DNA of 64,000 nt from Paenibacillus sp. yr247 (GTDB taxonomy: Bacteria; Bacillota; Bacilli; Paenibacillales; NBRC-103111). Below the pieces are notes generated by a model. The model was not told the origin of the DNA. It did no database searches and was given only the letters and a program-made list of their open reading frames with translations. Shown here piece after piece: positions 1-9,106 of the stretch. Each line of letters begins with the position of its first letter. The stretch's first letter is position 1. A program made the translations under genes and the position numbers. The stretch lies in NCBI RefSeq assembly GCF_900103825.1, contig NZ_FNIF01000002.1, positions 372,001 through 436,000 of the forward strand, read 5' to 3'.

Positions 1-21
1 CTCAAGTCCTGAATTTTCCTA

Positions 22-50
22 TTGACTTCGAGTCTTAATCGGCATATATT
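22..50 (+). promoter_or_regulatory. Likely sigma-A promoter of the marR-MFS operon
   Basis: A TTGACT -35 hexamer (22-27) and a TATATT -10 hexamer (45-50) are separated by exactly 17 bases. They lie about 90 bases upstream of the MarR start. The AT-rich stretch between the promoter and the gene would be the natural place for autoregulation by the MarR protein, but I see no clean operator palindrome. Confidence 0.6.
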
Positions 51-138
51 TTACTTAATCAGTTTAAACATTAATTTGTATAAATATTTTATTGTTTAAT
101 CATTCGATAATTTAATTACTCGCAAGGAGGATTTGGTT

Positions 139-567
139 ATGGAAGATGAATTGCTTACTCTTACCAATCGCTTCCGCACAACATTTGAAACGGCGCATCG
201 GAAAATTAGTCACACTGTACTTTCACAATTGAATTCAGAGTTAACGGGTCCTCAATTATTTATGATATTCATCATATCAAAAGAAGGAACTCTGAAACAA
301 ACCCATCTCGCGGATAAATTGGGCGTTAAACCAAGTGCGATAACCGTTATGATCGATCGACTTGTCCAAAGTGGTCATGTTGTACGTAAACATCACGAGA
401 CCGACCGGCGCATTGTATTGGTGGAAGTTACTGAAGCCGGGAAAGAGGTACTTAAGAAAGCGGAAGACGTACAGAAGCAAGTGATTGCACGCGGACTGTC
501 ACAGCTTCCACCGGAAGAAATGCGCATTCTTGTGAGTGCCTTTGAAAAACTGACTTCCTATTACTAA
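139..567 (+). CDS. MarR family transcriptional regulator
   Basis: A winged-helix repressor of about 142 residues, the usual MarR length. The DNA-binding core is visible as a helix-turn-helix (KQTHLADKLGVKPSAITVMI) followed by a wing with the family-typical DRR in HHETDRRIVLVEVT. The ATG at 139 is chosen because the Shine-Dalgarno AAGGAGG lies at 124-130, giving 8 bases of spacing; the upstream in-frame TTG at 133 is too close. It lies 27 bases upstream of an MFS efflux pump on the same strand. MarR-efflux pairs are normally repressor and target, with the ligand being a drug or toxic metabolite. The ligand cannot be read from the sequence. Confidence 0.9.
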   Translation: MEDELLTLTNRFRTTFETAHRKISHTVLSQLNSELTGPQLFMIFIISKEGTLKQTHLADKLGVKPSAITVMIDRLVQSGHVVRKHHETDRRIVLVEVTEAGKEVLKKAEDVQKQVIARGLSQLPPEEMRILVSAFEKLTSYY

Positions 568-594
568 TTTCATCATATTCAAGGAGTGGTATAC

Positions 595-2244
595 GTGGAA
601 AACATACAAAAAACAGCTTCAGAGAAATCTATAGAAGCAGCGCCGGAGCTGAAAAATCGAGGCCTCCTGCTTACTGGGCTTATTATTGCCATGCTGTTCG
701 GGGCTTTGGACGGTACAATTGTGGGAACAGCTATGCCGCGTATCGTTGGTGAATTCGGCGGTCTCGGTCTTATGGCCTGGTTAACTACGGCCTACATGCT
801 GACATCAACGGTTATCGTACCTATTGCTGGTAAACTTGCCGATTTGATTGGCCGCCGCGTCATCTACGTTACGGGCCTAGTCATCTTTATCGGTGCTTCT
901 GCTCTATGTGGCATTTCCCAAAACATGACGGAACTCATCCTGTTCCGCGGCTTGCAAGGTCTGGGCGGCGGTATTATGATGCCGATGGCCATGATTATTA
1001 TCGGGGACTTATTTACAGGTAAACAACGTGCCAAGTGGCAGGGCGTATTCGGTGCGATTTTCGGTTTATCTTCGGTGGTCGGCCCCCAAGTCGGTGGTTG
1101 GATCGTTGACGCATTGAACTGGCGTTGGGTATTCTATATCAACCTTCCAGTCGGTATCCTTGCTGTTATCTTAATATCAATTGCTTTACCTAAGCATAAA
1201 GCGACCGGTAATGTGAAGTTCGATATTCCAGGTATTGTAACGATGGTTGTCGGGGTCGTCAGCTTATTGCTTGCATTGACATTTGGCGGTAAAGATTATG
1301 CTTGGTTGTCATTGCAAATTATTAGTCTTTTCGCGCTAGCTATCGTATCTTTGGTTTCCTTCGTTATTATTGAAAGCAAAGCTCAAGAGCCGATTCTTCC
1401 CGTTCGTTTGTTCAAAAACAGAACTTTCACAACAATTAACGGTGTAGGATTCCTTATGGCGGTTGGGATGTTCGGAGCCATTATGTTCGTTCCTCTATTC
1501 ATGCAAGGTATTGTCGGTATCAGCGCTTCGGCATCCGGTACGGTGATGACACCTCTCATGATAACGATGATTGCGGCCAGCGTTGTTTCCGGTCAATTCA
1601 TTCATAAAATTGGTGTTCGTAAGCAAATGCTTCTGGGTATGATTATTATGGCTGTAGGCTTCTATTTCCTCAGCACGATGGGCATTCATACAACGAAGTT
1701 AATCGCTTCTAGTTACATGCTGATTCTCGGTTTAGGAATGGGTCTAGTCATGCCAATTCTTACTCTTGCTTTGCAAGAAAGCTTCCCGAAATCGGAACTC
1801 GGTGTCGTTACGTCTTCCAGTCAATTTTTCCGCCAAATTGGCGGTACATTTGGAATGACGATTCTCGGTGCTATTATGAACCATAAATCAAGTGTGCTGC
1901 TGGAGCAAGACTTATTACCTGTCGTGAAGCAGCTTCCCACGGAAGCAAGCGGAATGGCTGCTCAAATGACGGATATGATTCATAAGAATCCGCAAGCCCT
2001 ATACTCCTCTCTTCTTAGCCCAGAGGCCTTGGCCAAAATGCCAAAAGAATTCGTGCAACACATGCTTCCTATTTTAAAAAATGCCCTTGTTTCTTCGCTA
2101 CACCTAGTGTTTATTGTAGGCTTAGTGTTCGTCTTGCTCGGAGCTATTCTTACACTCTTTATCGGTAACATTAAAGTATCTGACCGTAAATCTAAGAAAT
2201 CCAATGAGGAGAGTGAAAATGAACTTTCACCCGGTCTCGCATAA
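595..2244 (+). CDS. DHA2 (EmrB/QacA) family MFS multidrug efflux transporter
   Basis: A proton-coupled drug exporter of 549 residues, consistent with the 14-helix DHA2 class. Conserved signatures are visible: the first-helix LDGTIVGTAMPRI, motif A as GKLADLIGRR after helix 2, and motif C as a glycine-rich GLSSVVGPQVGGW in helix 5. There is a long extracytoplasmic loop near residues 430-490, as usual for this class, and a charged, serine-rich cytoplasmic tail. The GTG at 595 is preferred over the GTG at 586 because the latter lies inside the Shine-Dalgarno (AAGGAG, 581-586). It is co-transcribed with the MarR gene just upstream and followed by a strong terminator. Substrate unknown. Confidence 0.92.
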   Translation: MENIQKTASEKSIEAAPELKNRGLLLTGLIIAMLFGALDGTIVGTAMPRIVGEFGGLGLMAWLTTAYMLTSTVIVPIAGKLADLIGRRVIYVTGLVIFIGASALCGISQNMTELILFRGLQGLGGGIMMPMAMIIIGDLFTGKQRAKWQGVFGAIFGLSSVVGPQVGGWIVDALNWRWVFYINLPVGILAVILISIALPKHKATGNVKFDIPGIVTMVVGVVSLLLALTFGGKDYAWLSLQIISLFALAIVSLVSFVIIESKAQEPILPVRLFKNRTFTTINGVGFLMAVGMFGAIMFVPLFMQGIVGISASASGTVMTPLMITMIAASVVSGQFIHKIGVRKQMLLGMIIMAVGFYFLSTMGIHTTKLIASSYMLILGLGMGLVMPILTLALQESFPKSELGVVTSSSQFFRQIGGTFGMTILGAIMNHKSSVLLEQDLLPVVKQLPTEASGMAAQMTDMIHKNPQALYSSLLSPEALAKMPKEFVQHMLPILKNALVSSLHLVFIVGLVFVLLGAILTLFIGNIKVSDRKSKKSNEESENELSPGLA

Positions 2245-2250
2245 CTCATA

Positions 2251-2292
2251 AAAGAAGCTCCCTCCTTCTCAATAAGGATGGGAGCTTCTTTT
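2251..2292 (+). terminator. Rho-independent terminator after the MFS gene
   Basis: A 12-bp perfect stem (AAAGAAGCTCCC at 2251-2262 with GGGAGCTTCTTT at 2280-2291) ends in a short T run. It lies immediately after the MFS stop codon. Confidence 0.85.
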
Positions 2293-2377
2293 ATATAACT
2301 TTAGCTTCATTTCTTTTGACATCAATCATACAATAGCGTTTAATGATGTTGGATACTATAAAAGGAGAGTGCTCGCC

Positions 2378-3298
2378 ATGAAATATCGCAGACTTGGGAA
2401 AACAGACTTAAAAGTTTCCATCGTTGGTATTGGGACTTGGCAATTCGGTGGAGAATGGGGACTTACCTACACGCAAGCTGAAGCTGATGCTATTCTGGAT
2501 CAAGCAGCTGAACTTGGCATTAACTTGATCGATACAGCAGAATGCTATGGTGACCATCTATCGGAATCTTTTATCGGAAATTACTTATCGCGGCGCAATC
2601 GTGAGAATTGGGTCGTGGCTACGAAATTCGGCCACCATTTCCACGATCTATTCACCAGAACAGATGATTTCAGCTCTGAAGGTGTCATCAAACAATTGGA
2701 CGATTCTCTAAAAGCTTTGCAAACAGACTATATTGACTTATACCAATTCCATTCTGGACCTGATGATTTATTCGATAATGATGTACTTTGGACGACGTTA
2801 GACAAGCAGGTTCAAGCCGGTAAGATTCGCCATCTGGGAACTTCCATCGGCAGTAATGCCAATATTCATCAAACAGAAGCCTCTAGTAAGGTAAATTCCA
2901 AAGCCATTCAAGTCGTTTACAATCGCTTGGATAGAGCACCAGAAGAGCTTGTTTTTCCTTCCTGTGTGAATCAAGATCTTGGCGTTCTGGCACGCGTCCC
3001 TTTGGCTAGTGGCTATCTGAGCGGTAAATATAAGCCTGGTGCGGTGTTCAGCAATACAGATGTTCGTCATCGTCATGATGCTGACAATGTAAAGCAGAAG
3101 CTTGAGGAAGTGCAGCGCATTCAAAAAGAAGAAGTTCCTGAGGGGATGGACATGGCCAAGTGGGCATTGGCTTGGTGTTTGAAGCATGATGCTGTAACAA
3201 CAGTTATTCCCGGCTGCAAAAACCCCGAACAAGTTATCGCAAACGCAAGCGCAACCGATCTAATTAGCGATAACCACCCACAAGCGTGGAAAGCCTAA
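2378..3298 (+). CDS. Aldo/keto reductase
   Basis: An NADPH-dependent oxidoreductase of the aldo/keto reductase superfamily, 306 residues. The catalytic tetrad can be placed: Asp52 and Tyr57 in LIDTAECYG, Lys83 in ATKFG and His125 in YQFHSG. The C-terminal nucleotide-binding segment TTVIPGCKNPEQVIANA is also present. The ATG at 2378 follows AAAGGAG at 2361-2367 with a 10-base spacing. It resembles the YajO/Tas-like branch acting on small aldehydes and ketones; the physiological substrate is not evident. Glutaminase follows 26 bases downstream without a visible terminator, so the two may be co-transcribed. Confidence 0.9.
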   Translation: MKYRRLGKTDLKVSIVGIGTWQFGGEWGLTYTQAEADAILDQAAELGINLIDTAECYGDHLSESFIGNYLSRRNRENWVVATKFGHHFHDLFTRTDDFSSEGVIKQLDDSLKALQTDYIDLYQFHSGPDDLFDNDVLWTTLDKQVQAGKIRHLGTSIGSNANIHQTEASSKVNSKAIQVVYNRLDRAPEELVFPSCVNQDLGVLARVPLASGYLSGKYKPGAVFSNTDVRHRHDADNVKQKLEEVQRIQKEEVPEGMDMAKWALAWCLKHDAVTTVIPGCKNPEQVIANASATDLISDNHPQAWKA

Positions 3299-3324
3299 GC
3301 GAACTAGGAAGGAATGACTTCTAG

Positions 3325-4278
3325 ATGAGTCACCAGAATCATGAACAGACTTGGAAGCTTTTGAATGCACACCTGAATGAATGGGTTAAAGAAAGCAAAG
3401 TGCATACATCAGACGGCCAAGTTGCTTCCTATATTCCTGAACTAGCGAACGCTCCTGCGGATGTGATAGGTATCTGTATCATGGATGCAGGAGGAAACAC
3501 CGTCGTTGCCGGCGATTCTGACTTCCGTTTTACTTTACAAAGTATTTCGAAAGTATTCACGCTGATTTTGGCTTTGATGGATAATGGCGAAGAGGTTGTA
3601 TTCTCGAAGGTGGGAATGGAGCCTACTGGCGATGATTTCAACTCCATGCTGAAGCTTGAGCTCGTCGAGCCCGGCATCCCTTTTAATCCACTTATTAACG
3701 CTGGCGCTATTGCGATATCCTCCTTGATTGCAGGTAGTCATCCTGCCGAACAGATTGAACGAATTCTTCAATTTTTTCGTAAGATCGCTCATAATCCTTC
3801 ATTGGAGATCAATCAAAATGTGTTCAAATCCGAATCTGATACCGCACACCGAAATCGTTCTTTAGCCTATTTTCTTAAAGACAACGGCGTACTGGATAGC
3901 GAGGTTGACGACGTTCTCCAAGTCTATTTCAGCCATTGTTCCGTCGAAGTGAATTGTACGGACTTGGCTCGAATGGCCCTGGTTCTAGCACACAATGGCG
4001 TAGATCCGATTCGGAATCTACGCCTTATCCCGCGCCGCTTCGTACAAATCGCCAAAACGTTCATGTTTACCTGCGGTATGTACAATGCCTCCGGTGAATT
4101 CGCTATGAACGTAGGACTGCCTGCCAAAAGCGGTGTGTCCGGCAGTATTTTGACAATGGTACCCGGACAATATGGCATAGGCTTGGTCAGCCCTGCCTTG
4201 AACCGCAAAGGCAACAGCACCGCAGGCGTTCACCTTCTGGGCAAGCTGTCGCAGGAATTTGATTGGAGCTTATTTTAG
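3325..4278 (+). CDS. glsA: Glutaminase (beta-lactamase fold)
   Basis: Hydrolyses L-glutamine to glutamate and ammonia in the cytoplasm. The 317-residue length matches bacterial GlsA/YbgJ enzymes. The serine nucleophile and lysine base are visible in FTLQSISKVF (Ser73, Lys76). The family signatures NPLINAGAI and the late glycine-rich KSGVSGSILTMVPGQYGIG are intact. The start follows AGGAAGGA. It is downstream of an aldo/keto reductase; together with the gamma-glutamyl and 5-oxoproline genes further along, it adds to the glutamate-producing functions of this region, although it is not in their operon. Confidence 0.93.
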   Translation: MSHQNHEQTWKLLNAHLNEWVKESKVHTSDGQVASYIPELANAPADVIGICIMDAGGNTVVAGDSDFRFTLQSISKVFTLILALMDNGEEVVFSKVGMEPTGDDFNSMLKLELVEPGIPFNPLINAGAIAISSLIAGSHPAEQIERILQFFRKIAHNPSLEINQNVFKSESDTAHRNRSLAYFLKDNGVLDSEVDDVLQVYFSHCSVEVNCTDLARMALVLAHNGVDPIRNLRLIPRRFVQIAKTFMFTCGMYNASGEFAMNVGLPAKSGVSGSILTMVPGQYGIGLVSPALNRKGNSTAGVHLLGKLSQEFDWSLF

Positions 4279-4409
4279 CATCGATAAAGGAGCTGCCATT
4301 TCGTTGTCACCATATTTTCACTGATTATGAGATGAAGCGACTGAAAGCCTTCTTTATTGAATTCCCTTAAATAGCTTTATTGAAGATGCTTCAAGCTTCA
4401 ATAGCAATA

Positions 4410-4440
4410 AAGAAACCCTCAGCATCAAGCTGAGGGTACG
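4410..4440. terminator. Bidirectional terminator between glsA and the CopC-CopD gene
   Basis: A 9-bp perfect stem ACCCTCAGC (4415-4423) and GCTGAGGGT (4429-4437) with a 5-base loop. The minus-strand side is followed by a T-rich tract (TTTCTTTATT), so it best serves the minus-strand copper gene; it may also stop glsA read-through. Confidence 0.7.
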
Positions 4441-4496
4441 TTTAATATTTAATGGTAGTCCAATTTTATCTATTATAGGCTTGATTCACTATGCCT

Positions 4497-6158
4497 TTAA
4501 TAAACGATGAATGCTTTTTGGTAGACCGTTTCATTATCATCAGCATCCATGACACGCATCTCTAGTTCCCAATTCCCGCGGAATGGAAGGTAGGCTCCCT
4601 CTGCTTTGTAGCTGAATTTCGCAAAGCCATAAGACTCTTCTTTTTCCTTATCCTCGTACACCGTTAGTGGCACAGAAATAGGAGCGATTTCTTTATCATC
4701 CAAATAACGAAGAATCATGAGTACTTGTTTCGGTTTCCCTGCTTTTTCTGGAAGAAATACTTTCGCTACGAAGGTATTAGTGCCCTGTATTTTAGGCGTA
4801 ATATCGGCAGATACATGGACTTTTTCCCCCATCTGGTGCCACTGCAGCGGCTCGTTGACTGGGATTGGCGCCATATAAGTGATGAGTCCTACCAGCAGCA
4901 CAATTACGACCATAAGGGTTAGATCAAGCTTAACCCACAGGAGTGATTGATTAACCATCCCTTTGCGCATAAAGAGCCGAATGACAAGACCAATAAGCAT
5001 AACAAGGACGACTGCACCTATTTTCACTAGCAGCAGTATCCCCCATGCGGAGTAAAGCAAATAATGTAGATTGGGTAGGAATAACAAGACGGATAAGGAT
5101 CCGGATAGGGTTAGTACAAGGATAGAGATCAGGGCCATATTCGAAAACTTTTGCATATAGGAACTGACATCATAGTCCTTCTGACGCCACTTCACATATA
5201 GCAGTACCAAACCTCCAACCCAGCATGCTGCGCCTACAAGGTGAATAAAATCAAGCCCTATCGTCGCCCATAAGGGAGAAAAGGAAGCTGCGTGACCGCT
5301 AAAGCTTTTCACCGCAAGCAAACACAACGGCCATAACAGATCTAGCCACATTACCCTGCCAACAAGTACAAATCCAAGGAAGGACAGTACTAACAGGAGT
5401 GCCCAGGAAATGCCAATAGTGGTTGCGCTAAAAAGTTTCCAAATCTCTTCAGCGCCGCCGCCGCCAAGCAAGTCTTCGATGTGTGTAAAAATAAGCAGTA
5501 AAAACGCAACCAACTGTGCTCGCTGGAGATTGAGAGTCCAAGATGCCAACGATTTTCGGGCTTCTGCTCCGCCTGCTCCAGGCAACCTTAACCAGATAAC
5601 CCATCCAGTCATCGCCAATATCATCAAATACCACAGTCCGCGAGATGCATATTGAAGTAAAACTTTCGTAGTCAAAGGACCAGCTCCGTGCTCGTGACCC
5701 GCATGGGCTGAAGGCAGATCCAGCACATCTTCTTGAGGCGGATTGCCAATGGTAATCGGATAACTCCCACCAACGGGGTGTCCGTCAGCCGAAATGACAT
5801 GATAACTAATCAAATAAACGCCTTCAGGCAGCTTCGGCAAATTAAGCTCCAGACCTGTCTGATCTTTGTTCATATGCGCTTTATTGCTAGTAACATCGTC
5901 ACCGTTATGATTAAATACTTTTATATAAAAAAGTCCTGCATCTAACTGTTCATTGAATGTCACCGTTACTTGAGGCGGTGAGCTTTCAAGTTTAGTTCCC
6001 GCCTCCGGAATCGCTTGTACTAATGACGCATGGGCAGAAGCTGTCTGCGGAACGACTACTGCGCCTAAGAGAATGAATGCAATCATACACATAAGCAATG
6101 CGGGCATAAACAAGAAGCGTCGGGGAGCACGATGAATAGGTTTTTGCATTTGCATCAT
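4497..6158 (-). CDS. CopC-CopD fusion copper resistance/uptake membrane protein (YcnJ-like)
   Basis: A 553-residue membrane protein resembling Bacillus YcnJ. Order of domains: signal peptide (about 1-42), CopC copper-binding domain starting at HASLVQAIPEAG just after the cleavage site and including the SADGHPVGGSY histidine motif, then about eight membrane helices forming a CopD domain (about 165-435), then a C-terminal extracytoplasmic beta-rich domain (about 440-553). In the family the N-terminal histidine of mature CopC helps bind copper. The gene lies 9 bases downstream of a DUF2203 gene on the same strand and ends at a terminator. A separate YcnI homologue is at 23414-24040, so the copper functions that sit together in B. 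subtilis are split here. Confidence 0.88.
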   Translation of the reverse strand: MMQMQKPIHRAPRRFLFMPALLMCMIAFILLGAVVVPQTASAHASLVQAIPEAGTKLESSPPQVTVTFNEQLDAGLFYIKVFNHNGDDVTSNKAHMNKDQTGLELNLPKLPEGVYLISYHVISADGHPVGGSYPITIGNPPQEDVLDLPSAHAGHEHGAGPLTTKVLLQYASRGLWYLMILAMTGWVIWLRLPGAGGAEARKSLASWTLNLQRAQLVAFLLLIFTHIEDLLGGGGAEEIWKLFSATTIGISWALLLVLSFLGFVLVGRVMWLDLLWPLCLLAVKSFSGHAASFSPLWATIGLDFIHLVGAACWVGGLVLLYVKWRQKDYDVSSYMQKFSNMALISILVLTLSGSLSVLLFLPNLHYLLYSAWGILLLVKIGAVVLVMLIGLVIRLFMRKGMVNQSLLWVKLDLTLMVVIVLLVGLITYMAPIPVNEPLQWHQMGEKVHVSADITPKIQGTNTFVAKVFLPEKAGKPKQVLMILRYLDDKEIAPISVPLTVYEDKEKEESYGFAKFSYKAEGAYLPFRGNWELEMRVMDADDNETVYQKAFIVY

Positions 6159-6167
6159 AAGTTTCCT

Positions 6168-6572
6168 CTAATCCGAAATCGGTTTACGACCAGCAAACCC
6201 ATCATCTTTGCCGTGGTAGTAACGAATTCTATCCTCTCCTTGTTTCCAACAAAGCAATACTTCTTGGCCTTCTATCAACGCGGGAAAATCAACAAGACCC
6301 GTTTCTATATCCTTGAGCTCTACACCAGTAAGCTGAAAATTTTGAATAAGCCCGCGTGCTTCGATTTGGATGAATTCCAGCTCTGCTTCCATGACAAAAA
6401 AAGGATCCTTTTCAGCGCCGGGTTTCTCGGCAAGCTCGTTTTTCTGTTTGCGAAGCTCTGTATATTTTTCCTCAAAATTACGCTTCAATCCTTGCATCTT
6501 CTTCAATTCCTGATCGACAAATGGAAGCATTTCATTCGCTTCTTCTAAACTAAACCATTTTTTAACAGACAT
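6168..6572 (-). CDS. DUF2203 domain-containing protein
   Basis: A 134-residue cytoplasmic protein beginning KKWFSLEEANEMLPFVDQEL, the typical start of DUF2203 proteins. A central coiled-coil (residues about 15-65) is followed by a compact beta part with the conserved GLVDFPALIEGQEVLLCWKQGED and RYYHG. Function is unknown in the family. The start follows GGAGGTG with 5-base spacing. It is directly upstream of the CopC-CopD gene (9-base gap), which suggests co-expression, but no copper role is established. Confidence 0.85.
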   Translation of the reverse strand: MSVKKWFSLEEANEMLPFVDQELKKMQGLKRNFEEKYTELRKQKNELAEKPGAEKDPFFVMEAELEFIQIEARGLIQNFQLTGVELKDIETGLVDFPALIEGQEVLLCWKQGEDRIRYYHGKDDGFAGRKPISD

Positions 6573-6622
6573 ATGGCACCTCCATGCCTAATTTTAACAA
6601 AAAAATAGGACGACTACGAATA

Positions 6623-7078
6623 TTACGCATGCGAATGAGGATGCTCACGGGAGTCTCCATGCTCGTCCACATGAGTAACAGATAGCTCTGCATAACCTAC
6701 ACCCTTAAGAACTTGAATCCGCTGCTGAAGCTCTCTCAGCTTCTGAACCTTTCCGCGAACAACTATTATTTCTAAGCATTGCTGATGGTTTAAATGGATA
6801 TGCATCGTTGAAATAATCGCATGATGGTAATCATGTTGAAGCTCCATCAAGGTTATGGGCAAATCGTTAAAATGATGGTCATATACCATCACAATCGTCC
6901 CGGCTACGGTTTCATCGGGCTGCATGCTGCTAGAGGTTAACAGCGCTTTGCGTGTGAGATCCCGGATCGCCTCGGAGCGATTATCATAGCCCTGTAAGGC
7001 AATAAGCCTGTCATATTGCTCTATGAGAGATTGCGGCATGGAAATACCGAAACGTACAAGAACTTCTTTATCTGACAT
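6623..7078 (-). CDS. nikR: Nickel-responsive transcriptional regulator NikR
   Basis: A ribbon-helix-helix repressor with an ACT-like nickel-binding domain, 151 residues. The N-terminal RHH is RFGISMPQSLIEQYD. The high-affinity square-planar nickel site is complete: His82, His93, His95 and Cys101, with the same 11-2-6 spacing as E. coli His76, His87, His89 and Cys95. The C-terminus carries an extra histidine-rich tail (HVDEHGDSREHPHSHA) beyond the usual length. Its likely target in this window is the NiCoT permease at 20637-21662, though I find no clear GTATGA/TCATAC operator there. Start supported by AAAGGAG with 8-base spacing. Confidence 0.9.
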   Translation of the reverse strand: MSDKEVLVRFGISMPQSLIEQYDRLIALQGYDNRSEAIRDLTRKALLTSSSMQPDETVAGTIVMVYDHHFNDLPITLMELQHDYHHAIISTMHIHLNHQQCLEIIVVRGKVQKLRELQQRIQVLKGVGYAELSVTHVDEHGDSREHPHSHA

Positions 7079-7185
7079 CCGCAGGGCTCCTTTCCGCCTA
7101 ACGATTTCCTATACCCTTACTCTAGCAGAAAGTCGCTCTGCAGCAAACCTTAGACATTGTAATCTACTTTTAAAATCTATACAGC

Positions 7186-7220
7186 AGAAGGGGAGTGGGC
7201 ATACGCCCAGCTCCCCTTCT
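7186..7220. terminator. Strong hairpin, probable terminator of the Hpt-REC-GGDEF-REC gene
   Basis: A 15-bp stem with one bulge: AGAAGGGGAG + TGGGC (7186-7200), 4-base loop, GCCCA + CTCCCCTTCT (7205-7220). The T-run on the minus strand is poor, so termination efficiency is uncertain. Confidence 0.6.
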
Positions 7221-7221
7221 T

Positions 7222-8982
7222 TTAAACAAAGTTCATTAACTGTTTCACGCGAACTTCCAGCTCGACCAACGAGAATGGCTTCGTCATATAGTCGTCGGCC
7301 CCCATTTGAAAGCCTCTAGCCACATCTTCTTCCTTTTTCTTACCTGAAAGCATAAGCACCTTCATGTCTCTATGGGATAAACGAGTATCCTTCTTTATCT
7401 GCTCCAACAACGTGAATCCATCGAGTTTCGGCATCATCCCGTCGAGAATACAAGCATCAAAGCTCCTGCCGAGTAACAAGCCCAATGCCTCTTCGCCATT
7501 GGTAGCAAGTGTGATCGTAATCGGTAAATGTTCTAAATGAGAGGTAAGAATTGCTCGTAAAATCGGATCATTCTCAACAATGAGCAGATTTTTCTTTGGA
7601 AGTTGTGGAGTGGCCGCCGACTTACGAGGCATTGTCCCTCCATCATCCTCTTCCGAGGCACCCACAATCCGATTCCTGCCCTGCTGTTTAGCTTGATACA
7701 TGGCATCATCAGCCTTAGAAACCCACTCTGCTACAGTCATCCCTTCTTGCCACTCTGCAACACCTGCAGAGAAGGTGATAGAGAAGGTTTGACCCTCATA
7801 CTGCGCAACCGCCTTTGTGCGTACTTTATCCAAGATGTCCTGCATCGTTGTAATCGCCTGTTCCACAGCCGTATTTGGAAGGGCAATTACGAACTCTTCA
7901 CCGCCAAATCGTGCTAGTAAATCTGTCGATCGCAAGTTGACCTGCAGTAAATGAGCCAAGCCCTGGAGCACCAAGTCTCCCACATGATGGCCATAGGTAT
8001 CATTGATCTTTTTAAAGCAATCAATATCAATAAAAACCAGAGATATCGGTGCCGGATAAAGCTCGATACGCTGCAGCTCCATACGAATCTGCTGATCGAA
8101 ATAACGACGATTGAATACGCCGGTGAGCGGATCACGGAAGGCGAGTTGCTCGAAATTTTTAGTCCTTTTGAGCAGCCCATAGATCCTTGCGGCCAATTCC
8201 TCGTACTGAAACGGTTTCGTAACATAATCGTCGGCTCCCAGATGGAAACAACGGACCTTATCATTCAAATCATTACGTCCTGACAATACGATAAGGGGTA
8301 AGCATTTTAAAGTCGGGTCATCTTTGAGAAATTCAAAAAGCTCGTACCCTGATTGAGGGTGCATCATGAGATCCAGCGTCACCAGATCATAAGTATGTAG
8401 ACGCAGTAACTTTTTGGCAGACTCTACATCTGCCGCTTCATCAACGATACAATCATCAAGTTGAAGACGACGGGTCAAATAAGATCGCAGCACCTCGTCA
8501 TCATCCACAAGCAGCAGTCGGCTCTTCATGGATCCAAGCATCGAGACTCCGGCAGGATCCTGCTGCTCATCTATCTGGATTTCTGTCACGCCGATATCAC
8601 ATTCCATGTTCATATCGCGAAGTACATGTAGACTGTGTTCTGCGCTCTCATGGATTGGGTTTAATTGCAAAAGAACCGCTTCACTGTCTATGTCCAAGGA
8701 TTGCGTCCATTCCCAGGCTCGAACCAAATCGTCAGCCAGCTTCCCGATCCTGACATAACCAAAAATAGGCGCGCTGCCCTTTAGGGTATGAATGATACGA
8801 TAAAACTGGTTTAAATCATGAACTACAGGCGCAGACCGGATCTTATCAAGCAGTGAGTTAAGCTGCTTAAGCTGCTTTTCAAATTCACGAATGAACAGTT
8901 TTCTTCCTTGTTTAAGTATTCTAGCATCTCTATCAGATTCTGACGTGGAGTCCTGCAACTGCTCTAGATTCGTATTACTCAT
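7222..8982 (-). CDS. Hpt-REC-GGDEF-REC multidomain signalling protein (diguanylate cyclase)
   Basis: A soluble 586-residue protein with four signalling domains and no membrane segment. Hpt domain at about 25-125 with the phosphotransfer His65 in IIHTLKGSAP. First receiver at about 154-272 with Asp204 (LVTLDLMM) and Lys257 (VTKPF). GGDEF domain at about 283-440 with intact GGEEF (360-364), DPLTGVFNRR and FKKINDTYGH, so cyclic-di-GMP synthesis is expected. Second receiver at about 464-584 with Asp514 (CILDGMMP) and Lys568. The ATG at 8982 is preferred over the upstream TTG at 8991 because of the AAAGGGTGA upstream. No histidine kinase is adjacent, so the Hpt and receivers must be phosphorylated by a kinase encoded elsewhere. 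Confidence 0.9.
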   Translation of the reverse strand: MSNTNLEQLQDSTSESDRDARILKQGRKLFIREFEKQLKQLNSLLDKIRSAPVVHDLNQFYRIIHTLKGSAPIFGYVRIGKLADDLVRAWEWTQSLDIDSEAVLLQLNPIHESAEHSLHVLRDMNMECDIGVTEIQIDEQQDPAGVSMLGSMKSRLLLVDDDEVLRSYLTRRLQLDDCIVDEAADVESAKKLLRLHTYDLVTLDLMMHPQSGYELFEFLKDDPTLKCLPLIVLSGRNDLNDKVRCFHLGADDYVTKPFQYEELAARIYGLLKRTKNFEQLAFRDPLTGVFNRRYFDQQIRMELQRIELYPAPISLVFIDIDCFKKINDTYGHHVGDLVLQGLAHLLQVNLRSTDLLARFGGEEFVIALPNTAVEQAITTMQDILDKVRTKAVAQYEGQTFSITFSAGVAEWQEGMTVAEWVSKADDAMYQAKQQGRNRIVGASEEDDGGTMPRKSAATPQLPKKNLLIVENDPILRAILTSHLEHLPITITLATNGEEALGLLLGRSFDACILDGMMPKLDGFTLLEQIKKDTRLSHRDMKVLMLSGKKKEEDVARGFQMGADDYMTKPFSLVELEVRVKQLMNFV

Positions 8983-9048
8983 GACAAACAATCACCCTTT
9001 TTGAAAAATAAATGAACCGTTTCTCCCTCAATCTAATAAATTACCTTA

Positions 9049-9057
9049 ATTATAGCA
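9049..9057 (-). promoter_or_regulatory. Extended -10 promoter element of the Hpt-REC-GGDEF-REC gene
   Basis: On the minus strand the sequence reads TGCTATAAT, a perfect extended -10 (TGnTATAAT), about 65 bases upstream of the ATG at 8982. No convincing -35 hexamer is visible, which is tolerated with an extended -10. Confidence 0.45.
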
Positions 9058-9106
9058 TCATGCACTTAGACCGGATAGAAATTCTGTCGAAAAAAATCGA
9101 AAAAAA

